Assembly (NCBI RefSeq): GCF_036884655.1
Contig: NC_088359.1
Coordinates: 17,116,501 to 17,180,500, forward strand
DNA length: 64,000 bases
Direction of reading: 5' to 3'
From: Musa acuminata AAA Group
Lineage: Eukaryota > Streptophyta > Magnoliopsida > Zingiberales > Musaceae
Part shown: positions 1-9,543 of the stretch, piece by piece
Layout of the letters: each line of letters opens with the position of its first letter
Numbering within the stretch: position 1 is the first letter of the stretch
The notes under the pieces: generated by a model
The model's input: the letters and a program-made list of their open reading frames with translations, nothing else
What the model was told of the DNA's origin: nothing
Databases searched by the model: none
Translations under genes and position numbers: made by a program

Positions 1-150
1 ATACCCACAGGTAGTTATAGTCTACAGCATGTGTAGTCATAACTATCGCATTCGCACTCTATGAGTTACTTGGCTTTGTCTATGACTTGTATAGATAAAG
101 CTATTTGTAGAAACTTTACACATAATCAATTTACTTTTACTTACCAAAAA
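1..150 (+). mobile_element. LINE 3' tail, copy L-a
   Basis: This is the 3' untranslated end of the L1-type LINE family that recurs in the window; nearly the same 150 bases close the copies ending at 21779, 31484, 42937 and 49137. It ends in a short A-run at about 145-150 and then passes directly into minus-strand Ty3-gypsy pol sequence, so it is an insertion into G0. The 5' side is cut by the window edge, so its length and TSD cannot be judged. Short reading frames here are not genes. Confidence 0.85.
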
Positions 151-475
151 AGTCGTCATAAAACTTGTGGATTTTCTACTAAGGGCATATGCTACAACAT
201 TAGCTTTACCCGGGTGATAACAAATGGTACAATCATAATCCTTTAGAAGTTCTATCAATCTTTTTAACTAACACCGGAGCACCCCATGTTGAAACACTAG
301 CCCAAATAAAACCCTTAACTAATTGTTGTTGTAGTTGCCTTTTTTTTTTTCAATTCCACTTACTCAAATGGTGTCATTCTATAAAGAGGCTTAGATATTG
401 GAATTGTCCCAAGGACCAAATCAAAAGCAAATTCACCATCTTTGTCTAGAGGTAATCTAGGCAAGTCATCTTAAG
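151..475 (-). pseudogene. Decayed Ty3-gypsy (Tekay/Del-like) RT-RNase H remnant of G0
   Basis: On the minus strand, recognisable Ty3-gypsy pol blocks appear in order: a stretch resembling the end of protease and start of RT (ending near the LPLDKDGEF region), then RT fingers with a GAPVLV motif. About 250-300 this is joined directly to the end of RNase H, with YDCTICYHPGKANVV just before the polyprotein linker. The RT palm and most of RNase H are therefore deleted. Several in-frame stops and an A-run interrupt it. The LINE tail at 1-150 cuts its downstream side. It belongs to the element whose PBS and 5' LTR follow to the right. Clade assignment is by remembered motif similarity. Confidence 0.7.
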
Positions 476-1506
476 ATACATCAGGTAAGGAGGTAAATCA
501 TGCCCAATACTCTCAAAATAAAAGATAGGATGATCTAGTATGCAAAAAGTGATCATTTTGTATAACAATCTATACTGGTATGATTGGAAGATAGTTAATC
601 CATACTTAATATAATATCAAAACTCTAAATATATAGGAGAACCAAATCAGCAAGAAGTTTGTGTTCTACAATATAAATCAAACAAGATGACCAAATCGAG
701 TTTGTTATCAAACAATCCCCAATAACCGTATTTACATATAGCATATAATCTAGTGGTTTAGGTTGAATGCCCATGTGATAAGCAAAATATTACGAATCCA
801 ATCATATATGAGACATATGGTCAAACAAATATTTGTATTATTTCAGAAACATTAATAGTACCTTCGACCACTAATTCAGAAGCTTTAGAATCATATTCAG
901 TGATAGCATACACTCTAACATGGGCTGATAATTTATAAGGCAGTGATTCTTTCTTCTTGTTCAATGGGCAGTCTTTTATTTAATGATCCAAATTTTTACA
1001 AGCAAAATAGGCTCCAATCACCTACAAATACAAACTTATTTCATAATCTAACTCGCATCGTACAAAGGATTGAATCTTTTGTGGTGACTTTCCTTTTCAA
1101 ATCGATGATGTCTTGACCCTCTTGTTATCATATTCTGATTCATTTCTAATCTTTTTTTTTTTTGGTAAACTTGTCTTTGCTATTCCTGTCCTTGATCTCT
1201 AGAAATTCTTTTGATCATCAGAACAATTTCGTACGTCAAATATCTTCTCCAATCGCATCATCCATTTTTCTGCTACCAATCTATTATGTTCACCATGCTT
1301 CTACTACGCCGCTCTGATTTAATATCCCCGATCAACCCTTTTATCGCACTTAATTAATCAAAAGCAGATGAAGTAGGAAGACTAAATATCCTCGTCATCC
1401 TAGATTCCTAAAATGCATCAAAGAAAATTTTCACCAATCACTATAGTTCACTAGACCTCAATATATTTTGTATGTCAATATATCAAATATTTCAGTGATC
1501 CTCAAA
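476..1506 (-). pseudogene. Decayed gag-protease region of G0
   Basis: There is no open frame of useful length. On the minus strand a degraded CCHC zinc knuckle is visible around 965-1010 (YFACKNLDH, then KDCP), followed by protease-like sequence towards 800. The region lies between the pol remnant and the primer-binding site at 1511, which is where gag and protease are expected. Boundaries inside it cannot be set from the sequence. Frame damage is extensive, so this is among the most decayed material in the window. Confidence 0.6.
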
Positions 1507-1510
1507 CCAT

Positions 1511-1522
1511 GCTCTGATACCA
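1511..1522 (-). other. Primer-binding site of G0 (initiator tRNA-Met type)
   Basis: The minus strand reads TGGTATCAGAGC, the usual plant LTR-retrotransposon complement to the 3' end of initiator tRNA-Met. It lies four bases from the inner end of the G0 5' LTR. It fixes the element's orientation (minus) and shows that the LTR to its right is the 5' LTR. Confidence 0.85.
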
Positions 1523-1526
1523 ACTC

Positions 1527-1922
1527 TATCACGCTACTCCCGAATTTAATTTTCATTCAGGAGGTATGAACATAACTCAAAATTGATAATATTATAATTC
1601 AACAAACAATCCAAGATCCAATCATACATTTGAGGTCACTAAGAAAAACATTCAAGTCATTCACCTTTACAATCCAAAATTCACAAAACCTATGCAGTTT
1701 ATAATCATACATTAGGTCACTAGATGATTCTTAAAATCCAAAGGCAACTTAACTAAACCATAACCATATCATATATCCATAGTTGTGAGAATCTATACAT
1801 TTACAAAACCAACATGTACCACATGTTTATATCATTCATTACTAAATTTAACTAAACATTCCCAAAATCATAACATGAGAGGTACTTTTCAAATATTTAC
1901 AGGATACATCAATCTAGATTTG
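1527..1922 (-). repeat. G0 5' LTR, inner part
   Basis: This part aligns by eye with the start of the solo LTR at 34341 (shared block around 1607-1650 versus 34405-34440). Its first bases, TATCACGC, look like a mutated form of the TGTCACGCCCC end of the solo copy. It is cut at 1922 by A0, whose 5-bp duplication ATTTG occupies 1918-1922, and it resumes at 41179. No gene is seen here. Confidence 0.75.
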
Positions 1923-2357
1923 TGTTAGAACCCTTGTAGATTCTAAACTTGGGGTTGATCTCTTTAGGGGATCGGCCTCCTTGGAACTCTATAGGGGTTC
2001 CTCCCTCCAAGTTGCTGCTCAAAGGCTGCAGAAAAGATTCATCTATTGCTTATGAAAAGAGAAGGAATACATAGCTATTTATAGGGCTTCTAAACCCTAA
2101 CTCCTAATAGGACTCCTACTTAAGACTCTTACTTCTAACCATCTCCTAGTAGGACTCATAGTCAAGACTCTTATTCCCTTACAACTCCTAATTCTTCTCT
2201 AAGAAAACACCTCCTACTTGAATGCCCCTCTCAATTAGAACTCTAGCTAGAGTCCTAACAGAATGTCCCTCTCAATTAGGACTCTCCTAGTTAGAGTCCT
2301 AACAGTTTTACATGAATGTCCCTCTCAATTAGGACTCTCCAAGCTAGAGTCCTAACA
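1923..2357 (-). repeat. A0 3' LTR
   Basis: A 435-bp LTR that reads TGTTAGAACCC at one end and CCTAACA at the other. It carries a TATA box on the minus strand near 2075-2085. Close to the 2357 end it has repeated copies of a roughly 54-bp unit, each containing the sequence of the LTR tip (AGAGTCCTAACA). A purine-rich tract directly inside the LTR on the minus strand (2358-2372) is the likely polypurine tract. Confidence 0.9.
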
Positions 2358-2951
2358 GACCCGCCCTCTTCAAATCAGCCTTGTCCTCGAGGCTGATGAT
2401 TCGTGAATTCTGGAAATTTGATCTTCAAGTCGTCATAGTTCTCCCAAGTGGCATCTTCTATTGGTAGATTCGCCCACTTTATTAGCACTTCATTAGTGGG
2501 TCGTCGTCGTCGAGTCATGATCCGTCGATCAATAATGGCACTTGGCTGGGTCTGGAGTTCTCTTTGGGTAGTCATATTTGGTGGGTGGCTTTGGGCTGTC
2601 TCCAAGCACCTATTTAAAACTTCCGTCTGGCTGTTGGTTTGTGGGTAATATGTCGTACTCTTTTTCAATTTAGTACCCTGCATATGGAATAACTTTGTCC
2701 AAAATCTGCTCTTGAAGATGCAAGTAGAATTTGTCACAAGCACAATGCATCCCTTATAGTATAATTCTTTTGAGTCCCGATTGTAATGAGCCATGGGGCT
2801 TGGTACTTCCTCCAATTTTTTTATAATCTTACTAGTATCTGAATCTTCCCGCCATTCCAACTTAATATCCTCAAGGAAGTCGCTGGTCGGAAGTGAAACG
2901 GCCGAAACTTCAACTTGCTCGGGTAGCTGCGAAAGCGCATCTGCAAGAACA
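2358..2951 (-). pseudogene. A0 integrase remnant with chromodomain
   Basis: The minus-strand frame 2375-2860 (161 codons) reads, in order, the N-terminal lead of integrase (SKELYYKG), then directly FWTKLFHMQGTKLK and the YPQTNSQTEV block, then a C-terminal chromodomain-like segment (VLIKWANLPIEDATWENYDDL). The HHCC zinc finger and the first two acidic residues of the D,D,E triad are absent, although the glutamate region remains. The same junctions occur in A1, A2 and A3. The segment 2861-2951 is the linker to RNase H; it is cut at 2951 by copia C1, and RNase H resumes at 32283. Confidence 0.85.
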
Positions 2952-3453
2952 TGTTAGGATCGGAGCGGCACTAAGAGGGGGGGGGGGTGAATTAGTGCAG
3001 CGGATTAAAACTTCGATTTTAATCAAAATCTTTCGTACGTTAAGAACGAAACTTGAGAAATTTAACTTGAAGGCGTATTCTTGAAATTGCGCAGCAAGAG
3101 TAATAAGGAACTAAAGCAGTAAGAAGATTTGCAGTAATGTAAATGACAATAATAAAGAGCAAACCAGAGATTACGCTGATTTTTAGAGTGGTTCGGTCAA
3201 ATGACCTACTCCACTTGCGAGGCCCCTCTTCGATGAGGCTCCCACCTTCCACTAGCAAGTCTCTTGAAATGGAAGGGTAAACACCCCTCTTACAACCTTT
3301 TACAAGCAGCACAACCTCTTACAAATTTTCAATAAGAAAGAAGGAGGAGAACTCTCTAGCAAATTGAAAACAAGACTTGCTAAGATTTTCTAAGACTTTT
3401 CTCTCAATCAAAATGCTTCTCAAAAGTTGTTGCCTCAGCTGAGATTTGAGGGG

Positions 3454-3461
3454 TATTTATA
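3454..3461 (-). promoter_or_regulatory. TATA box in the C1 3' LTR
   Basis: The minus strand reads CCTATAAATACCCC. The same element is at 31569-31576 in the C1 5' LTR, which would be the functional promoter copy, and at 26706-26713 in C3. In copia C2 the matching position, 52412-52419, reads TATATATA. Transcription would start about 30 bases further left. Confidence 0.75.
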
Positions 3462-3524
3462 GGCCTCAAGAGGATTCAAATTTTGGGCTCCAAAATTTGA
3501 ATTCTCTTAGGGTTCCCGGTGCTG

Positions 3525-3660
3525 GAGGTTCCACCGCCTAGCCAGGCGGTGCCACCGCCTAGCCAGGCGGTGCCACCGCCCAGCGCTCGGGTGCTGGACG
3601 GTTCAACCGCCCAGCCAATGAGGTGTCACCGCCCAGCCAGGCGGTGCCACCGCCTGGCTC
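3525..3660 (-). repeat. GC-rich palindromic repeat array in C1 U3
   Basis: Repeated near-perfect palindromes of the form GGCGGTGCCACCGCC (seven-base arms around one base) are separated by short spacers such as TAGCCA. Two units at 3536-3578 repeat with a 21-bp period. The array lies 70-200 bases upstream of the TATA box on the transcribed strand, so it is in promoter position. Equivalent arrays are at 31645-31765, 26780-26905 and 52484-52650. Confidence 0.85.
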
Positions 3661-4409
3661 TTCAATTCATTTGTTTGGCTTATTTTTAGCCCAAACTAAA
3701 TCTGACTTTGGGCCCAATTGGCCCCTAACCAGGATATAGGATTATCTCTTAATCCTAATCCTAATTACAGGTGAACTACATAACACAAAAAAAACATCCT
3801 AAGCAAGTTTTTTAACCGCGAACGTCGAGTCTTGTTCCGGCGAGCTTTCCGATGAACTTCTTCCGACGGACTCCCTGCAAGCTCCCAATCTTTGTGATGA
3901 CTTTAACGAGTAGCCGAGCCTTCTCGGTGATCTCCGCGAGCCTCCGACGATTTCTTCGGCGAACTTCCGACACATTCCCGATTTCTTCTCGGATGGTTCT
4001 GGCAGCATCTCCGATGATTCTTCGGTCTCTTAAACGTCCATCGAGCTCGACTCCGGTATCCTTGCTTTATGTTTTCTGGTTATCGTAGTTAATCCTGCAC
4101 ACTTAACTCAATAATATGGATTAGATCAATTAACCCACCAATTGATTATATTATCAAAATCCGAGATTCAACAATCTCCCCCTTTTTTATGATGACAATC
4201 AATTGATGACGGAGTTAAACATAACTCCCCCTATCTATATGCCATATTATGAGAAGATAAAAAACACTTGAATTCCATCCCATTGGATTCAAGCATAACC
4301 CGATAAGTTCTAATCGTAGAACTTTATTGTTATCCTCATTAAACAATAGTAAGTACGAAACTTCGATGAAAATCATAAGTTAAATGATACGGGACGAATT
4401 TTGCTACGA

Positions 4410-4592
4410 CAGAAGATAAAGATTTTCAATATAAATTTCATGATATCAATCTTGTGATATTTTCAAGGATTTGCAAGTCATATAAGACATTCATATCACA
4501 CAGAAGATAAAGATTTTCAATATAAATTTCATGATATCAATCTTGTGATATTTTCAAGGATTTGCAAGTCATATAAGACATTCATATCACAC
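4410..4592. repeat. 91-bp direct duplication in the C1 3' noncoding region
   Basis: Two almost identical tandem copies start at 4410 and 4501. The rest of 4174-4886, between the LTR and the accessory ORF, is AT-rich noncoding sequence of the element, starting with the polypurine tract at 4174-4187. I see no gene in it. Confidence 0.9.
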
Positions 4593-4886
4593 AAGTTTTT
4601 GTAATTCATATTAGTCATGCTATCGTTCTGGTGTAAGTCATCACTTCTCCCCCTCTGTCATCAACAAAAAGAGACAAGCCAGCTAATTGATGATCATAGA
4701 AAAAGGTTTAGCATTTATCAAAGTTCATCATTCAAATTTGCCAGAAATAGTTTATCCAAAAGACATCATCATCTATGCAGATTAAGACAGTAGTTATCTA
4801 AAGGAAAGATCAGTTATCGTACAATCGATGACAAACATGAACTTGTTTTTAAAAGCAAACAGAACAGAATAAAAAGATACATCAAT

Positions 4887-5981
4887 TTAATCCTTAGGAG
4901 GTAATCCACAGTGCTGATACATGATATCTATTTTTTCATTCATCTGTCGTAGTGTCTTCAAAATTTCAACTTGTTGATTCTGAATTTGTTCTTGCTGTGA
5001 TTTGATCTGAGATAGCTCCGCCATAATGATATCTTCAGAGGAGGAAACAGGAGCTGAAGGTGCTGCTCCAAAGGGACTAGGAGGAGGAGATTCATTTCCC
5101 ATAAGAATTGGTGTTTCGGGTTGTTCTATTGGTGTAGGAATTGGATCCGTCCTTCTAGGCTGCCTAACCCATATGCCATTGCTAAAAGTGCACCTAAGTT
5201 TTTTCAGCAGGTTTTTATTTATTATGTTATATCGATCATTTTGAATAGATTCTTCATCGGGTGGAATGCAAATGTCATAGGCATGAAGAATTCTAGTGAT
5301 TAACCTCCCATATGGCAATATAGTATCTTTAGTCATAATTTCCTGCATGTGTTGGCAAATCAAGTACCCGAAACAATTATGCTGACCGGTCATAATCCAA
5401 TACATGGTTCCTATCTCTATTTGACTTACTTCGTCAAGATGAAATTGTTTGGGGAATATGATGCTTGTGATAATGTGATGAAGAATTTTAGAGTTGAAAG
5501 GCATTAAGTGTTCACAGCTCTTGGGTAGGAAGTCAAGGTTTGGATTTGCAAAAATTGTTTTCACGGCTTCGAAATAGGTTGCTCCTATTTTTTTGACGTC
5601 CCATTTACCTTTAAAATAACATCCCCTATCTTTTTCAGTTATGCCAATTAGCTCACAAATGGTGCTGTCAAATATTCTAATGGGTGTTCTTAGAATGTAA
5701 GTGCTTAGGCTATCATTGTCTTCATATAGGTTGGCATAGAACAATCTCACTAACCGTGGATAGATTGGTTCATCTATTTGTAGTAGAGGTAGAGCTTCTA
5801 GGTGTGCAAACCACCTAATGGGTTCTAAGTCCTCTAGTTCATCCAAATCAACGTATTTTCCCTTATGGACACATCGTGTTTCAAATTTTGGAAAGCTAAG
5901 GGCTACCTCTTTTGATCTAAAAAGGTCATGGTTATATGAATCTCCTTCAATCCTTATTCCTTTTGATCTCTTAGGAGCCAT
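4887..5981 (-). CDS. C1 accessory ORF, putative plant transposon protein-like, 364 aa
   Basis: An intact frame on the coding strand of C1, located about 500 bases downstream of the pol stop and 713 bases before the 3' LTR, where SIRE-type elements carry an env-like gene. The N-terminus is basic (MAPKRSKG). The middle (about residues 55-230) resembles the plant transposon-associated domain often annotated as a putative plant transposon protein (PF20167 as I recall it), with YPRLVRLFYANL and a later FPKQFHLDEVSQIEIG block. A proline-rich stretch (about 270-310) is followed by a glutamine-rich probable coiled coil (about 318-352). I see no signal peptide or convincing membrane segment, so envelope function is not supported. 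It is the only intact gene of C1. C2 and C3 lack it. Its role is unknown. Confidence 0.75.
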   Translation of the reverse strand: MAPKRSKGIRIEGDSYNHDLFRSKEVALSFPKFETRCVHKGKYVDLDELEDLEPIRWFAHLEALPLLQIDEPIYPRLVRLFYANLYEDNDSLSTYILRTPIRIFDSTICELIGITEKDRGCYFKGKWDVKKIGATYFEAVKTIFANPNLDFLPKSCEHLMPFNSKILHHIITSIIFPKQFHLDEVSQIEIGTMYWIMTGQHNCFGYLICQHMQEIMTKDTILPYGRLITRILHAYDICIPPDEESIQNDRYNIINKNLLKKLRCTFSNGIWVRQPRRTDPIPTPIEQPETPILMGNESPPPSPFGAAPSAPVSSSEDIIMAELSQIKSQQEQIQNQQVEILKTLRQMNEKIDIMYQHCGLPPKD

Positions 5982-6486
5982 TTTCTAGACAACATGATGA
6001 TGAAATTGTGAAAAATAAGCAAGAGAAAGAGAAAAGAAAAGAGGGATTTCAAGTGTTACCTCGTGGAGATTATGTTGAGAGATGGAAAGCTTGGACCACC
6101 AAGAATACTTCTCCAATGTTTCTAAGAATTAGAATGAGGGTTAGAGGGAATGGGAGAGGGTTTTGAGAGGTCTTTCTTCGGGTTGGGGGCGGTGTCACCG
6201 CTGGCCCTAACCCCTCGGGTTAAAAGGGTGACTCGGTCGGTGTCACCGCCAAACTGGTCGGTGTCACCGCCTGGCGCCCGAGCACTAGTCGGTGCAACCG
6301 CCAGATTTGGCGGTGCCACCGCTGGCATCATGCGGAGGAAAGAAAAAAAAATTTCTTCCTCTTGTTTAGCTTCTTCCCTCAAGATCATAATTTATACTTT
6401 AATTGATCATTTTGAATTGAAGAAGAAGGAAGAATTCAAATTCATAAACGAAGGGAATAGAACGAGTCCTTTTTGTGAAGTTCATT
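5982..6486 (-). promoter_or_regulatory. Leader upstream of the accessory ORF with GC-palindrome block
   Basis: This spacer separates pol from the accessory ORF. At 6188-6326 it holds repeats of GGTGTCACCGCC and GGCGGTGCCACCGC, like the promoter-proximal array of the copia LTRs. Between this block and the ATG at 5981 the transcribed strand is pyrimidine-rich, like a leader. No clear TATA box is visible. Small reading frames on both strands (6122-6524) fall in this low-complexity block and are not credible genes. A separate transcript for the accessory ORF is inference. Confidence 0.5.
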
Positions 6487-7971
6487 TTAGGGACAATTTA
6501 GCATGCCTAATTCCTTTCGGATGAATTCAAATTGGTCTTCATTCAAAGATTTTGTAAATATATCTGCTAATTGATGCTTTGTGTCAATGAATTCTAGAAC
6601 AACATCATTGTTAAGAACATGATTGCGTATGAAATGATGCCTAACGTCGATGTGCTTAGTTCTAGAGTGCTGAATTGGATTTTTAGTAAGGCATATGGCA
6701 CTGGTATTATCGCATTTTATGGGAATATTTTCAAGGTGAATTCCATAGTCTTCTAATGTATTTTTCATCCAAATTACTTGTGCACAACATGCACTTGCAG
6801 CAATATATTCGGCTTCCGCCGTAGATAGTGCAACTGAATTTTGTTTCTTGGAAGTCCAAGAAACAAGTGCATGTCCTAAAAATTGGCATGTTCCGGATGT
6901 ACTTTTTATATCTATCCTGCATCCGCCAAAATTGGCATCTGCATAAGCTATTAGATCGAATTTTTCAGATTTTGGATACCACAATCCTAAATTTGGAGTT
7001 CCTTTAAGATACCTTAATATTCTTTTAACACTCTTAAGATGAGATAATTTAGGATTAGATTGAAACCTAGCGCAAAGTCCTACACTAAATATAATATCCG
7101 GTCTAGTCGCAATGAGGTAGAGTAGACTACCTATCATTCCCCTATATGTTTTTTGATCGAAACTTTCACCATTTTCATCCATATCTAACTTAGTCGTAGT
7201 ACTCATAGGGGTGTTTATTGCTTTTGAATTATCCATGTTAAATCGTTTTAACAATTCAAATGTATATTTAGATTGGTTAAGAAATATACCATCACTAAGT
7301 TGTTTGATTTGTAATCCCAAAAAGAAAGTTAATTCACCCATTAAACTCATTTCAAATTCAAGACTCATACATTTGGCAAATGATTCACATAGTGATTCAT
7401 CCGAAGAGCCAAACACAATATCGTCAACATAAATTTGCACAATAAGAAAATTATTTTCAAAATGTTTAATAAATAATGTAGTATCAATCTTGCCTTTGGT
7501 AAAATTATTTAAAATAAGAAAGGAGCTAAGCCTTTCATACCAAGCTCTAGGAGCTTGTTTTAAGCCATAGAGAGCTTTAGTCAATTTGAATACATGATTA
7601 GGAAGAAGAGAATTTTCAAATCCGGGAAGTTGTTCGACAAATACTTCTTCGGAAATAAAACCATTCAAGAAAGCACTTTTAACATCCATTTGAAATAGTT
7701 TAAAATTATTACTACTAGCATAGGCAAGGAGCATCCTTATGGCTTCTAATCGAGTCACGGGAGCGAAGGTTTCTTCGTAATCGATACCTTCTTCTTAGTT
7801 GAAACCTTTGGCCACTAATCTAGCCTTGTTTCTAACCACGATACCATTTTCGTCTTGCTTGTTTCTAAAGACCCACTTAGTACCTATGACTAAGTGGTCA
7901 CTTGGTCTAGGAACAAGCTTCCATACCTCATTCCTCTCAAATTGGTTCAATTCTTCTTGCATTGCAATGAT
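6487..7971 (-). pseudogene. C1 copia RT and RNase H
   Basis: The frame ends at the natural pol stop (6487-6489, after LGMLNCP). Reading towards it, RT motifs are clear: DVKSAFLNG (motif A), [15 protein letters not shown], and YVDD encoded at 7421-7432. They are followed by RNase H with YADANFGG, STAEAEYIA and HIDVRHHFIR. Two nonsense codons interrupt the frame: CAA to TAA at 7795-7797, inside the N-terminal RT block, and TGG to TGA at 7972-7974, at its edge. The frame is otherwise continuous with integrase upstream. Motif content indicates a full-length domain that was recently active. It is inactive as a polyprotein in this copy. Confidence 0.9.
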
Positions 7972-9543
7972 TCAAAAATCATCTTTTAAGGCTTCGTCAA
8001 TGCATTTAGGTTCAATTTGAGAAAGGAAAGCGGCGTTAGCACAGAAATTTTTGAAAGAAGAACGAGTTTGAACCCCTTTTGATGTATCTCCTATAATTTG
8101 CTCTTTAGGATGAGCATCTACATACTTCCATTCTTTTGGTAAAGAAATTTCGGAAGAAGATGCATTCAAATGGCTATTTTGAGGAGAGGGTTCATTTAAA
8201 TTCAAATTATCAAAACCAAGATCATCATCAAAATCATTTTTCTTTAAATCGGAAATTTCATTAAAAACTACATGAATAGACTCTTCAATTACTAAAGTTC
8301 TTTTATTAAAAACCCGAAAAGCTTTAGAAACGGAAGAGTAACCAAGAAAGATGCCTTCATCGGATTTAGCATCAAATTTTCCTAAAGCATCCCTTTCATT
8401 TAAAATAAAGCATTTACAACCAAAAACTTTAAAATAGGAGATGTTTGGTTTTTTGTTATTCCATAATTTATAGGGAGTTTTGGATAAGGATGGTCTTATT
8501 AGGACTCTATTCATGATGTAGCAAGCCGTATTTACGGCTTCGGCCCAAAAGTACTTAGGTAAACTATGTTCATTCAACATAGTTCTTGCCATTTCTTGTA
8601 GGTTTCTATTTTTCCTTTCAACTACTCCATTTTGTTGAGGATTTCTTGGAGTTGAGAAGTTGTGATTGTACCCATTACTTTCGCAAAAATTTTGAAAGTC
8701 ACGGTTTTGGAATTCACCACCGTGATCACTCCGAATTGATGAAATCATGAGGCCTTTTTCGTTTTGAGTGAGTTTACAAAATTTAGAGAAACACTTGAAG
8801 CAATCACTTTTGTGAGCTAAGAAATAGGTCCAAGTGTATATAGAGTAGTCATCCACAATCACAAAAGCATATTTGCTTCCACCTAGACTTGTTGTATCAA
8901 TTGGTCCAAATAAGTCCAAATGGATCAATTGTAATGGTCTAGTAGTGCTAATTTGATTTTTTGGTTTGAAGCTTGTTTTTATTTGTTTGCCTAATTGACA
9001 TGCATCGCATACTTTGTCCTTAATAAACTTTATATTTGGAATTCCTCGTACTAATTCTTGAGATGAGATCATAGATATTGTTTTCATGCTTGCATGGCCT
9101 AATCTCCTATGCCGAAGCCAAGCATCATCATTTACGGCAGAGAAGCACATTTCATTACTTAGTTCATCAAGATTGATGGTATAGACATTATTTTGTTTTA
9201 AAGCAATCATAGTCATGTTATGATTTGGTTTTTCAATAATGCACATATTTGATTCAAATCTAACGATGTAACCTTTATCGCATAGTTGACTAATACTCAA
9301 AAGATTATGTTTCAATCCATCAACTAGTAAGACATCATCAATGGAAAAATTAAATTTGTTACCAATAGTTCCCTTGCCAATGATTTTGCCCTTGTTGTTG
9401 TCTCCGAAGGTAACGTACCCTTCTTCTTTGCTAGTGAGCATAGAGAAATGAGATGGATCTCCAGTCATATGTCTTGAGCATCCACTATCGAGATACCATC
9501 TCTTGCTCCTAGCTTGTGAGTTTGTCTCTTCTCCTAACGCCAT
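7972..9543 (-). pseudogene. C1 copia protease and integrase
   Basis: This is an open stretch of 523 codons. Near its start is the copia protease site DSGCSRHMTG (residues 19-28). Integrase follows with an HHCC finger (HRRLGHAS, then CDACQLGK), the first aspartate in HLDLFGP, the second in RSDHGGEF, and glutamate in NGVVERKN, so the D,D,E triad is complete. The C-terminal part includes FKVFGCKCFI and FLGYS, typical of copia integrase. It ends at a TGG to TGA nonsense codon at 7972-7974. The methionine at 9543 is only the first one after the broken gag frame; the real polyprotein starts in gag. Compared with C2, a gag coiled-coil segment has been deleted just upstream of the protease. Confidence 0.88.

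Larger units (their letters stand above)
2952..4173 (-). repeat. C1 3' LTR
   Basis: A 1222-bp LTR beginning TGTTAGGATC and ending GATTCAACA on the plus strand. On the minus strand the inner flank is a G-rich tract (AAAAAAGGGGGAGA), the likely polypurine tract. It contains a minus-strand TATA box at 3454-3461 and a GC-rich palindrome array upstream of it. It is very similar to the split 5' LTR but differs in the number of palindromic units. Short reading frames at 3040-3312 and 3799-4088 are LTR sequence, not genes with support. Confidence 0.92.

Noticed and set aside
3525..3660. Regularly spaced palindromes resembling a CRISPR array
   Set aside because: The units and spacers are both repetitive, no cas genes exist, the genome is eukaryotic, and the array is part of an LTR present in several copies.
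5026..5303. Plus-strand frames opposite the accessory ORF
   Set aside because: They are antisense shadows of the longer, better-supported minus-strand ORF.
4887..5981. Calling the C1 accessory ORF an envelope gene
   Set aside because: The position fits SIRE-type env-like genes, but no signal peptide or membrane segment is visible, and the sequence resembles a plant transposon-associated domain.
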